A DNA stretch of 64,000 bases from Candidatus Manganitrophus morganii (lineage in GTDB: Bacteria > Nitrospirota > Nitrospiria > SBBL01 > Manganitrophaceae). Under the pieces are notes generated by a model, which was given only the letters and a program-made list of their open reading frames with translations, had not been told where the DNA came from and made no database searches. Both the position numbers and the translations under genes were made by a program. The stretch covers positions 1,426,001 through 1,490,000 of the forward strand of contig JAJHOH010000001.1 in assembly GCA_021651055.1 (NCBI GenBank). The letters run 5' to 3'. Below, piece after piece: positions 27,108 to 34,581 of the stretch; positions within the stretch are counted from its first letter, which is position 1, and the number at the start of each line of letters is the position of its first letter.

Positions 27108-27554
27108 TTAAAACTTTCGGTAATCTTCGAGAATCTTTTCTCTCGACGGATCGGAAGTCCGGCGCGCGCTGTATTCGAACAGTCCGATCCTGACTCCCCT
27201 GACCAACAGTTGCCGAACGCGCTCCCGGCTCAGCCCGATCGTTCGGCCGACCGCCTCCAGCGTTCCTTTCTCCAGATAGAGCCGATGGATCTCCCGCAGC
27301 CGCTCCACCTTCGAGGGCTGCCCGGGAACCCCTCCGGAAGAGGGCGCGACTTCCAAGCCGGCGCGAATCTTCTTCTCGACATAATGCGAGATGGGGCGCG
27401 CCTCCAAGATCTTTCGCAGCGTCGTCGGGTTCACGCTGCATCGCGAGGAGAGCTCCAGAAGATCGATCTCGTCCCGGACGATTTTCGCGACTTCGGAAAA
27501 AAGCGACGGGACGCTTTCATCAAGGGCGATCCCTCCTGAGCTTGTCTGCAACAT
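27108..27554 (-). CDS. HTH protein with sigma-70 region 4-like motif
   Basis: 148 residues from the ATG at 27554, which has GGAGG about six bases upstream. The C-terminal half contains TLEAVGRTIGLSRERVRQLL, the helix-turn-helix of sigma factor region 4. The N-terminal half (LLELSSRCSVNPTTLRKIL) may form a second HTH. There is no region 2, so it is unlikely to be a complete sigma factor. It is the last gene of the minus-strand set running from 29862 and probably is a DNA-binding regulator; targets unknown. Confidence 0.65.
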   Translation of the reverse strand: MLQTSSGGIALDESVPSLFSEVAKIVRDEIDLLELSSRCSVNPTTLRKILEARPISHYVEKKIRAGLEVAPSSGGVPGQPSKVERLREIHRLYLEKGTLEAVGRTIGLSRERVRQLLVRGVRIGLFEYSARRTSDPSREKILEDYRKF

Positions 27555-27596
27555 CTTCTCCCTCCTGTCGTTCTTACGAGAAACAAACACGGAACC

Positions 27597-27806
27597 TCAC
27601 CCTTCCCATTTGGAGAAGAGAACCGCCTCTTCCTCCCGCTCCTGCGCCCGCTCGAAGAGATCGGCGAGGGCGGCGAACTCCTCCCGGTTGAAATGGAGCA
27701 TGATGTTCCGAAGGCTGACGTGATAGCCGTCGCACCGGCATCGATCGATCGAACCGAATTCGGACTTCGCAAGGGGAACGGAATGATGGCCTGATTCGCT
27801 GCTCAT
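27597..27806 (-). CDS. Small protein of an unnamed CRCxxYHV family (paralogue 1)
   Basis: 69 residues. The core CRCDGYHVSLRNIMLHFNRE is followed by FAALADLFERAQ. A paralogue with the same pattern (Cys-x-Cys, x-x-Tyr-His-Val, Leu-His, then a hydrophobic helix) is encoded at 29638-29862 in the same transcription direction. The strong ribosome site AAAGGAGG before the ATG at 27806 supports translation. The two Cys and two His could bind a metal. I cannot name a function; DUF6686-like small proteins are a possible relation that I cannot confirm. Confidence 0.65.
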   Translation of the reverse strand: MSSESGHHSVPLAKSEFGSIDRCRCDGYHVSLRNIMLHFNREEFAALADLFERAQEREEEAVLFSKWEG

Positions 27807-27854
27807 GAAAAACCTCCTTTGCATGTGAGTGTTAACATTTTCTCGCTGGAATGC

Positions 27855-29561
27855 CTATCGACGACGGGAAGCGGCCGCTTCGACCGGTCGTTTTCCATCC
27901 ATCGCCGCGATCTCCCGCTCGATTCCCGCCTCCAGCCATCGGGTGAGGACCGGATGGGGGGTGAATCCCTTTCCGTTGATCTCATAGTCCTCCCCCTCTT
28001 TGAGGCCGACCTCCTCCAGAAGGCTTTTATACGGCCCTGCGCCCCGGAGCCGGTGCGAGATCAGCACGACCCGCCCGTTTCGCTTCCCCGCTTCGATCAT
28101 CTCCTTGAGCTTCGCCACCGCCTCCTTCCGCTTCTCCGGCCAATCCTCGCGGATCGTGGCGGGAAGGATCGCCTTGAGCTCGGCGCAATGGGGATCTTTC
28201 CGAAGCCGCTCGATCTGGCGGCCCATGGCCGAAAGCCACCGGGCATCGACCGCATCGTCCCCCGCGCCGTGGGCCACCAGGATGACCGTCTCCTCCGAGG
28301 ACTTCCGGCTGATTTCGGTGATCCGGTCGTGGAGAATCTCGGCCAGCGCCGGATCTTCTTCATAACCGCCGAAGGTGGAGAAGACCGCGCCGCTTCGAAC
28401 CTGAGGAGGGGGAGGCCCGTCATGGTCATGCCCGGACGGAGCGGCGGAGAGCCCCAGGAGGTAGTCGGTGTCTTCCTTCATCTGGTCGGAGAGAGAATAC
28501 ATCCGGACGAAAACGATCCGGCGGACCCCTTTTTCCTCCAGGCGGGAAACCGCTTTCTGGAGGGTGACCGGATCGGCCATGCCGTAGGCCATCTCGATTC
28601 GGTAGCGGGACTTCAGCGGCGCGATCACCGCTTCGACGGCGTCGTTCCAGGGGAGGGTCGCGCCGTGCGGCATGATCACCACCCCGGTTTCTTCCGGAGA
28701 AGCGGGAAGATGGGCGTTCGCCGTTTGCTTCAACCAGAGGAGAAGGTTGGGATGGGGAAAAATCTCCTGGCCGTCATAGACGACGTCAAGCTCCTTAAGC
28801 TTATCGGCCAGCCATCGGGTGAGCGACATGTGGCTGTCGAACTTGGGACCGATGAAGAAGGGAACGACGAGGGTTCTCCCCTTCTTCGCCGCCGTCTTGA
28901 CGATCATCTCTTCGACTTCACGGCTCTTCTTCTCCCGCAGCTCCGCTTCGGCCTCACGGTCGTAGTAGATCCCGATTTGGGTCTCCTTGAATGGACGATA
29001 GCGGGAAACATAGTCGGTAAGGGACCGCAGATCGGCGCGAAGCGCCGCTTCGCCGGCTTCGTCGACCGCGCCGATCCCCAGCACCACCAGCCGTTCTTGG
29101 TCCGGATCCCGGCTCAATGCTTCCACGCGGTCAAGAAGAATCTGCGCGGTGAGATGGCTCTCCCCCATCGAGGGGGCCCATCGGATCGTTCCCCCCGCGG
29201 CGTAAACCGGAAGGTGCGGCGCCACCTTTTTCAAGATCGGATCGGCCGACGAGAGAAAAAGGGGAACGGCAACGATCTCGGTCGCCCCGGCCCGTTTCAG
29301 ATCAGCGACCGCGCGGGTCAGATATTCGGAGTATTCCCCCCCGACGCGGTTGTATCCTCGGCCGACCCAAGCGAGCGCGGCAGTGTAGTCCCTCTGAAAT
29401 GCCTCATACAGCGCTTCAATTTCCTGATTTCCGAGAAAGCCCCGGTCCGGAGCGACCAGAAGAAAGCCGGTCTTCGACGTCACGCTTCCTTCGGCGCTGG
29501 CGCGCGGCGTCGCGAGCGAAAAAGAGACGAAACAAACGATGACTCCGAAAATGGCCTGCAT
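27855..29561 (-). CDS. Exported protein with CbiX-like chelatase domains
   Basis: 568 residues: signal peptide ending near ASA (about residue 23), followed by at least three CbiX-like alpha/beta segments. Recognisable parts are FLLVAPDRGF, VVPFFIGPKFDSHM, VVIMPHGATLPWNDAVEA with its partner VRRIVFVRMYSLSD, and VILVAHGAGDDAVDARW. A His/Asp/Pro-rich linker (SGHDHDGPPPP) lies between the last two. CbiX/SirB enzymes insert Co, Ni or Fe into sirohydrochlorin-type tetrapyrroles in the cytoplasm using His residues; an exported multi-domain form is unusual. Metal handling outside the cytoplasm is an inference. Its neighbours are small Cys/His proteins. Confidence 0.78.
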   Translation of the reverse strand: MQAIFGVIVCFVSFSLATPRASAEGSVTSKTGFLLVAPDRGFLGNQEIEALYEAFQRDYTAALAWVGRGYNRVGGEYSEYLTRAVADLKRAGATEIVAVPLFLSSADPILKKVAPHLPVYAAGGTIRWAPSMGESHLTAQILLDRVEALSRDPDQERLVVLGIGAVDEAGEAALRADLRSLTDYVSRYRPFKETQIGIYYDREAEAELREKKSREVEEMIVKTAAKKGRTLVVPFFIGPKFDSHMSLTRWLADKLKELDVVYDGQEIFPHPNLLLWLKQTANAHLPASPEETGVVIMPHGATLPWNDAVEAVIAPLKSRYRIEMAYGMADPVTLQKAVSRLEEKGVRRIVFVRMYSLSDQMKEDTDYLLGLSAAPSGHDHDGPPPPQVRSGAVFSTFGGYEEDPALAEILHDRITEISRKSSEETVILVAHGAGDDAVDARWLSAMGRQIERLRKDPHCAELKAILPATIREDWPEKRKEAVAKLKEMIEAGKRNGRVVLISHRLRGAGPYKSLLEEVGLKEGEDYEINGKGFTPHPVLTRWLEAGIEREIAAMDGKRPVEAAASRRR

Positions 29562-29637
29562 TTTTCTTCCTCCTTACTTCAGATCCTCGAAGGACGCGAG
29601 CGGCGCGCTGGATCGATCCTGCCTCGACCTCTCCTCT

Positions 29638-29862
29638 TTATTTTCTCTCCAAACCTGCCTGCGGCATCGGAGAAAGCGCTCCGGCTCCAGCCGCTCTCCC
29701 CATCATCAGTTTAAAAACCCGAGCGACCCTATCAAATTGAGCCGCCGTCAGATGCAGCGTGGCCGTATGAATTTGAACATGGTAGATCCCGCATCGACAC
29801 TGCCAAACGGTGCAATCTCGGTTGGAGAACAGGGCCTCTCCCCGACAGGACGGCGGTTCCAT
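29638..29862 (-). CDS. Small protein of an unnamed CRCxxYHV family (paralogue 2)
   Basis: 74 residues with CQCR-like start of the core: WQCRCGIYHVQIHTATLHL, then a helix (AAQFDRVARVFKLMMG) and a low-complexity tail. It is clearly related to the product of 27597-27806. Extra Cys residues (CRGEALF, RDCTVW) give more possible metal ligands. A GAGGAG site lies about 11 bases before the ATG. It starts just after a terminator for the upstream unit, so it may have its own promoter, and it precedes the CbiX-like gene. Function unknown. Confidence 0.62.
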   Translation of the reverse strand: MEPPSCRGEALFSNRDCTVWQCRCGIYHVQIHTATLHLTAAQFDRVARVFKLMMGRAAGAGALSPMPQAGLERK

Positions 29863-29983
29863 CCCATTTTCATCTCCTCACGCGCGGTTGCGGACGATCG
29901 GTCGACGGGCTCCCGCTTCAAGAACCTCATTCTTCCCCTTCACGGCGGCCGGAGGGAACCAAGCGGTGCGCTCCCCTCAGAAA

Positions 29984-30018
29984 CAAAAACGCCCGGAATG
30001 ATTTTTCCATTCCGGGCG
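29984..30018 (-). terminator. Intrinsic terminator after the 97-residue hypothetical gene
   Basis: A perfect 11-base stem (29990-30000 with 30008-30018) with a 7-base loop, followed on the minus strand by five T residues (A at 29985-29989 on the plus strand). Confidence 0.88.
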
Positions 30019-30089
30019 TGGGGTAAATGACCTCGAGCCGCTCTATCATTATTCTATATAAAAAGACACCTGCGGATGCGGCGCCCCGA

Positions 30090-30383
30090 TCAGGTTGATT
30101 GAACGGGCGGGACGAGCCGCAGCACGCGACCGCCGACCGCGCGCGTGATTTTTCTTTGAGATCGAGAGAGATGCTCGGCCTGCTGAAGCAGATGTTGAAC
30201 CGTTCCAATCTGGCCGGTCGGGATGAAAAAACGCTTTTGAGGATACCATCCGATTCCGTTTCCCCATATCATCCGGCGGATCTCCACCCCGCTTCGATCG
30301 GCCTCGTCGATCAGGACAATTTCGATTTTTTCATCGGAATGATTTCCATCTAAAACTCCCAACGGAGATTCATCACGCTGCAT
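30090..30383 (-). CDS. Small hypothetical protein
   Basis: 97 residues from the ATG at 30383, which has GGGAG four bases upstream. The central part (IEIVLIDEADRSGVEIRRMIWG and GWYPQKRFFIPTGQIGTVQHLLQQA) suggests a compact alpha/beta domain; the end is basic. Not recognised. It follows the Com-like gene after 43 bases and is closed by a strong terminator, so the two form a unit under the Fur-like site at 30700-30718. Confidence 0.58.
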   Translation of the reverse strand: MQRDESPLGVLDGNHSDEKIEIVLIDEADRSGVEIRRMIWGNGIGWYPQKRFFIPTGQIGTVQHLLQQAEHLSRSQRKITRAVGGRVLRLVPPVQST

Positions 30384-30426
30384 CTTTCTCCCTTTCTGTA
30401 AAAAACACGAGCCGGCCGGAGCCGTC

Positions 30427-30615
30427 TCAAGAAGCATCCCCTTTATTCGTTTCTTTTCCCGACGCCGAAGAAGACTTCCGGAGCGGCAAAAGGTGAATCC
30501 GCTTGCATCGTTTGCATTTCAGTTCCAAATTCCCATCCACAATCCGGGCGACCAGGCTCCCACAGAGACATCGAAGATGATTTGGATCCGCTTTCTTATT
30601 GGAAGGCTTCTTCAT
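30427..30615 (-). CDS. Com-like zinc-ribbon protein
   Basis: 62-residue protein with two Cys pairs: LRCLCGSLVARI and LELKCKRCKRIH. This spacing matches the Com family of small zinc fingers, known from phage Mu as an mRNA-binding translational activator and widespread in bacteria with unknown roles. The frame is open to 30717, but that part would cover the palindromic operator, so the ATG at 30615 is preferred; its ribosome site is weak. First gene behind the promoter at 30728-30757. Confidence 0.6.
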   Translation of the reverse strand: MKKPSNKKADPNHLRCLCGSLVARIVDGNLELKCKRCKRIHLLPLRKSSSASGKETNKGDAS

Positions 30616-30699
30616 CGACCCAATAAAACCCAAAGACAATCTAAATGAACCTTCGGGCTTGGGCCTAACATCGCGATGGCGCGAGCCGCACGGAGTGCG

Positions 30700-30718
30700 A
30701 TTGAGAATCATTCTCAAT
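30700..30718. promoter_or_regulatory. Fur-box-like operator (perfect 9-1-9 palindrome)
   Basis: ATTGAGAAT-C-ATTCTCAAT is a perfect 19-base inverted repeat with the TGAGAATnATTCTCA pattern typical of ferric uptake regulator sites. It lies directly downstream of the -10 box at 30728-30733 and would cover the transcription start, as in Fur-repressed promoters. Confidence 0.72.
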
Positions 30719-30727
30719 ACTAGAAGT

Positions 30728-30757
30728 AGAGTACACCCTTCTGCATTTTTCTGTCAA
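30728..30757 (-). promoter_or_regulatory. Predicted promoter overlapping the Fur-like site
   Basis: TTGACA (30752-30757, minus strand) and TACTCT (30728-30733) with an 18-base spacer. The expected start near 30721 sits at the edge of the palindrome at 30700-30718. Confidence 0.55.
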
Positions 30758-30830
30758 GCACTTTTTATCAAGGGGAAAGAGAAAACGTCGATCAGTATCA
30801 ATGGAAGGAATGGCGGGGCGGAGACGGCGC

Positions 30831-32072
30831 TTACTGACTGGCTACTTTACGGAGATTTTCAGACCGGAAATAGGCGGCAAACCCCTCCTTGGCAGCCTGG
30901 GAGGCTTTGATATGCCATTTGGGTTGGTTGATGATCATGGCGGCCACCACGATTTCGGGATCTTCCATGGGGGCCATTCCGACGAACCAGCTGTACTTGC
31001 CGGGGGGATCTTCCCCGGTCAGAGAGCCGGTCTTTCCGCCGATGGTAATGCCCCGCAGACTCGCCTCGCGCCGCTTGACCCGAAACGCCTTCCGGGAGGT
31101 TCCCTTGATGACCGCCATCGCCATCATCTCCCGGAGCGACGCCGCCGTCTGGGGGGCGATCGCCGTGGCGAACACCTTCGGCTCGCATTGGTAGATGGGC
31201 GTGCCGTCGGCGTCCCGGACCGCGTCGATCATGCAGGGGGCCATCATCACGCCGTCGTTGGCGATCGCCGCGCCGATCATCGCCCCGTGAAGCGGAGAGA
31301 GTCCCACATCGCCGAACCCGGCGGCCGACATCGCCAATCCCCGCTCGCTGTCGTCGATCTCCATCCGGCTGACCTGGACTGGAAGCTCGAACGGAATCGG
31401 GCGATTGAACTGAAAGCGCTCTCCGTAGCTCAACAAGGTCGGCACATCGAGCCAACGCAGGGCGGTCTTCGCAAAGACCACATTGCTCGATTTCGCCATC
31501 GCCTCGGCCAGCGACATCTTCTGTTTGTCCCGTTTCGGATTATCAACCCAGTTCTTCGGCCCCAGGCGGTAGAGCCCGCCGTGGAAGGCGATCTCGGTCT
31601 CCGGCCGGGCCTTCCCTTCCTCCAGGGCGGCGGCGCCGGTCACCAATTTGAAAATCGAAGCGGCGGGATAGGTCGCCCGGAATGCAAGACGGTCGGCCTT
31701 CGGGTCGATCGCGGAGTATTCCACGGAGGCGAGGAGCTTGCCGCTCTTCGGGTCCATGGCGATGAAAACGCCATAAGGGACCCGGTACCGCTTGAAGTAG
31801 CGCTCCATCGTCGTCTGAAGGTCGGGATCGAAGGTGTAGACGGCGGTCACCCCGTTCTCGAAACGCGAGAGATATTTTCCCTGCTCGGTATGATCGAATG
31901 GAGAGAGCGCACCCCGGATTCGAATGCCTTCTTCAACCAGCGCGAGGGGGGTCTTCCGCAGCGGATCTTCCGTCAGCTCCCCCAACACCCCGCTTTCCAC
32001 GGAAAAGATAAAGACAAGGCCGAACACAATCAGGCCTGTCACCCAACCCCACCGACGCCCTTCAACCCCCAC
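30831..32072 (-). CDS. Penicillin-binding transpeptidase-domain protein (compact class B type)
   Basis: 413 residues: one N-terminal membrane segment (about 10-27) and a transpeptidase domain with SIFK, SSN and KTGS motifs in order. There is no large N-terminal dimerisation domain, so it is shorter than PBP2 (10-1887) and FtsI (50602-52512) and resembles small PbpA-like proteins. It probably cross-links peptidoglycan in a special growth state. The GTG start follows a GGGG-rich site. It starts 3 bases after DUF167 ends, so it belongs to the same unit as the division-linked genes. Confidence 0.9.
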   Translation of the reverse strand: MGVEGRRWGWVTGLIVFGLVFIFSVESGVLGELTEDPLRKTPLALVEEGIRIRGALSPFDHTEQGKYLSRFENGVTAVYTFDPDLQTTMERYFKRYRVPYGVFIAMDPKSGKLLASVEYSAIDPKADRLAFRATYPAASIFKLVTGAAALEEGKARPETEIAFHGGLYRLGPKNWVDNPKRDKQKMSLAEAMAKSSNVVFAKTALRWLDVPTLLSYGERFQFNRPIPFELPVQVSRMEIDDSERGLAMSAAGFGDVGLSPLHGAMIGAAIANDGVMMAPCMIDAVRDADGTPIYQCEPKVFATAIAPQTAASLREMMAMAVIKGTSRKAFRVKRREASLRGITIGGKTGSLTGEDPPGKYSWFVGMAPMEDPEIVVAAMIINQPKWHIKASQAAKEGFAAYFRSENLRKVASQ

Positions 32073-32074
32073 GT

Positions 32075-32377
32075 TTACCCCGCCAAGATTTTATCGAGCT
32101 GTTGATTCAGAACCGACGGATCGACCTCTTTAAACAAAATCCATTTTTCTCTGGATTTCTCCCCACGGATAATTTCAAGCCGGGATTTCGGGAAAGAAAA
32201 CAACCCAGATAAATATCGAATGCAGGCCGCATTCGCGGCCCCCTCCGCCGGGATCGCCCTTAATTTTAACCGAAGCATTCCCGCGACGCAACCTTCGATG
32301 CTGTCCCGGGATGCATTCGGCGTCACGCGCAGATGGAGGAGCGCGCCCGATTTATAGGGGCGGAACGGCGATTCCAT
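32075..32377 (-). CDS. DUF167/YggU family protein
   Basis: 100-residue protein of the UPF0235/YggU family with the signature LHLRVTPNASRDSIEG, KLRAIPAEGAANAACIRYLS and SRLEIIRGEKSREKWI. The family is widely conserved and often sits next to yggT, as nearly here. Function is not established. Its start overlaps the end of the HicB-like gene by 26 bases, which suggests the latter was inserted between yggT/divIVA and this gene. Confidence 0.92.
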   Translation of the reverse strand: MESPFRPYKSGALLHLRVTPNASRDSIEGCVAGMLRLKLRAIPAEGAANAACIRYLSGLFSFPKSRLEIIRGEKSREKWILFKEVDPSVLNQQLDKILAG

Positions 32378-32636
32378 TTTCGGAGGGGACGTTCAATATC
32401 GAACGGCCTGATGCGCCCCGAGGGAAAGAAGGCAAATGCTCGGAAAGCTTGACGACCTTGACCTTCGGCGCCGTGCGGTTTTTCTTCCGCAGGCTTTGAA
32501 GGTACCCTCGAACCACATCCCGGATATTTTCCAGAACCTCCGCCTCGCTTCGACCGAAAGTGCGGCACCCCGGTAGGGCGGGAACGTCGGCGATAAAACA
32601 GTGATCGACTTGCGTGATATAGACGTAGTAACTCAT
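32352..32636 (-). CDS. HicB-like (HicB_lk) orphan antitoxin-fold protein
   Basis: 94 residues with the HicB partial RNase H fold: YVYITQVDHCFIADVPALPGCRTFGRSEAEVLENIRDVV. In HicAB systems HicB neutralises the HicA mRNA interferase, but no HicA is encoded on either side. The ribosome site AGGAGGAG is strong. Orphans of this type are common and may be regulators or relics. Confidence 0.8.
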   Translation of the reverse strand: MSYYVYITQVDHCFIADVPALPGCRTFGRSEAEVLENIRDVVRGYLQSLRKKNRTAPKVKVVKLSEHLPSFPRGASGRSILNVPSENGIAVPPL

Positions 32637-32795
32637 CTCTCCTCCTGTGCAAAGGTGAAGGTGGATGAAATTCCATCCGTCCGAACCGAAAATTTTCTTT
32701 CCAACCGAATTGCTTACTTCGAAACAGTGCTCATAGGCCGGCGATCCGATGAAGACAAATCGGACGGCACAACCGAACCGTCGGTCTCTCAGATG

Positions 32796-33275
32796 TTAAA
32801 GAGAGGCCTCTTCTTCCCTCTGATCCGCTTTTTCATCTTCCCATTGCATTGTCTTTTCGAGATTCTGCATTAAAGATCGAATCTTCTCAACAAAAAAATC
32901 GCGCTGCCGTCTCAGGTTCAGGATTTCTCCCTGGACTTGGCTGACCTCTTTCATGGCCGACCGGGTGATTTCCTCCGCCCGCAGCTCGGCCTGGCGGATA
33001 ATGAGATCCCCTTCCTTCTGCGCGGTCCGCTTCATCTCCTCGATCGCCTTCTGCGCCATCAGCAGGGTGTTCGTCAGCGCCCCCTCGGTTTTCTTCAACT
33101 CGGCGATCGTTTGTCCCTGATCGTCGATCCGCTCCCGGAGGTCGGCATTCTCTTTGAGGATCTCTTCGATTTCACTCGCCAGATTTTCCAGAAAAGCATC
33201 GACCTCGCCCGGAGCGTACCCCCGGAAACCGGAGGAGAAGGTCATTTGGCGGATATCGATCGGTGTCCATTTCAT
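32796..33275 (-). CDS. divIVA: DivIVA-domain coiled-coil protein
   Basis: 159 residues from the ATG at 33275 (GAGGTG upstream). The N-terminal segment MKWTPIDIRQMTFSSGFRGY-PGEVDAFL is the DivIVA membrane-binding signature, followed by a long coiled coil (about 35-140). DivIVA marks strongly curved membrane at poles or septa and recruits division or wall enzymes. Located immediately after yggT, in the extended division cluster, as in many Gram-positive and some diderm genomes. Confidence 0.92.
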   Translation of the reverse strand: MKWTPIDIRQMTFSSGFRGYAPGEVDAFLENLASEIEEILKENADLRERIDDQGQTIAELKKTEGALTNTLLMAQKAIEEMKRTAQKEGDLIIRQAELRAEEITRSAMKEVSQVQGEILNLRRQRDFFVEKIRSLMQNLEKTMQWEDEKADQREEEASL

Positions 33276-33285
33276 ATTCACCTCT

Positions 33286-33585
33286 CTATCGCAGTCGGTT
33301 GGCCAATTCAAAAAGGGAGCTGACCAGGAACTGTTTTAAAAACATAATAATCAAGATCGCCACCAGCGGGGAGAGGTCGATTCCGGTGCTGTAGGTCCGC
33401 ATCAGTTTCCGGAGCGGATAGAGGACCGGCTCCGTCACCTTATAGAGAAACTGGACGACCGGGTTATAGGGATCCGGGTTCACCCAGGAGATCAACGCGC
33501 GAATGATAATGACCCATGTATAGATTTCCAGGACGTAATTGAGAATCGTCGCAAGCGCCGAGACGAAGTTTGCCGCAATGAACAT
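33286..33585 (-). CDS. yggT: YggT family membrane protein
   Basis: 99 residues with two membrane segments and the conserved intervening region SWVNPDPYNPVVQFLYKVTEPVLYPLRKLM. YggT proteins are linked to osmotic stress or division in different bacteria. It precedes divIVA by 10 bases. Confidence 0.93.
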   Translation of the reverse strand: MFIAANFVSALATILNYVLEIYTWVIIIRALISWVNPDPYNPVVQFLYKVTEPVLYPLRKLMRTYSTGIDLSPLVAILIIMFLKQFLVSSLFELANRLR

Positions 33586-33716
33586 GATCTCTCCTCATCG
33601 ATTCCAATCGGAGCAACCCGCTTTTTTCGATGGCTCGCAATAAAAAATACTATACCACTTTCAATGTGAGAATGAGGTCCCCTTTTTTGTTGCTCTTACC
33701 AAGAGACGCAAATTCT

Positions 33717-34547
33717 TTATTTTGCCTTTCCCAGCTCTTCGGACCGCCGCGTCGCCGCCTCCACGGCAGAAATAAACGCCGACCGGACCTTTCCTTCTTC
33801 AAGTTTATGGAGCCCGGCGATCGTCGTCCCCCCCGGAGAGGCGACAAAGTCTTTAAGGCGTGCCGGATGATCCCCGGTCTGGAGCGCCATCTGCGCAGCT
33901 CCGAGAACCGTCTGCACCGCCAGGGCGAGGGCCACTTCGCGGCTCAGCCCGCTCTTTACCCCGCCGTCGGCCATCGCCTCGATCATCACAAAAACAAAGG
34001 CCGGCCCGCTTCCGGAGAGGCCGGTCACCGCATCGAGGTAGCGCTCTTCCAGGATCCAGCTTTTTCCGATCGAATCAAAAATCTGGAGGACCAGATCGAG
34101 GGTTTCTTGCTCCACCCCTTTTCCCGGCGCCAGCGCCGTCGCCCCCGCCTGGACCAGCGCCGGCGCATTCGGCATGGCGCGGATGATCTTCGCCTCCCGC
34201 TCCAGGCCGGCGGCCAATCGGGCCAGGGGAACGCCGGCGGCGACCGAGACGAGGACCTTCTCTTTCAGCTCCGATTTAATTTCGGCCAAGACCCCGTCGA
34301 CCCCCAGCGGTTTCACCCCGAGGATCACCAGATCTCCTTCGCGGACCGCTTCCCGATTATTCCGGGTGGTTCGAATGCCGTATTTTTGATGAATGGACTT
34401 CAGCCTTGCCTCGGAGGTATCAGAGGCAAGAAGATCGCCCGCCTTGAAGAGCCCGGCGGCGAGCACCCCCTTCATGATCGCCTCCGCCATGTTCCCCGAT
34501 CCAAGAAAAGAGAGGCGGGTCGGCAGTTTCGCAGTCTGTTTTTTCAC
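33717..34547 (-). CDS. proC: Pyrroline-5-carboxylate reductase
   Basis: Catalyses the last step of proline synthesis with NAD(P)H. 276 residues: Rossmann start LSFLGSGNMAEAIMKG, then VILGVKP, IIRAMPNAPALVQAGATA and the family signature near DAVTGLSGSGPAFVF. The GTG start is the first in frame. It lies between yggS and yggT, a common arrangement in the extended dcw neighbourhood. Confidence 0.95.
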   Translation of the reverse strand: MKKQTAKLPTRLSFLGSGNMAEAIMKGVLAAGLFKAGDLLASDTSEARLKSIHQKYGIRTTRNNREAVREGDLVILGVKPLGVDGVLAEIKSELKEKVLVSVAAGVPLARLAAGLEREAKIIRAMPNAPALVQAGATALAPGKGVEQETLDLVLQIFDSIGKSWILEERYLDAVTGLSGSGPAFVFVMIEAMADGGVKSGLSREVALALAVQTVLGAAQMALQTGDHPARLKDFVASPGGTTIAGLHKLEEGKVRSAFISAVEAATRRSEELGKAK

Positions 34548-34581
34548 AGAATATCCGTCCTATCCGTCCTAATAGATCTTA

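Noticed and set aside
27108-27554. Complete sigma factor
   Set aside because: Only a region 4-like helix-turn-helix is visible; region 2 is absent and the protein is too short.
27819-29714. A 631-codon open frame on the plus strand
   Set aside because: It is antisense to the CbiX-like gene, has no ribosome site or recognisable domain, and reads like a GC-driven mirror frame rich in Arg, Pro and Gly.
32352-32636. HicAB toxin-antitoxin module
   Set aside because: No HicA-like short protein is encoded next to it on either strand.
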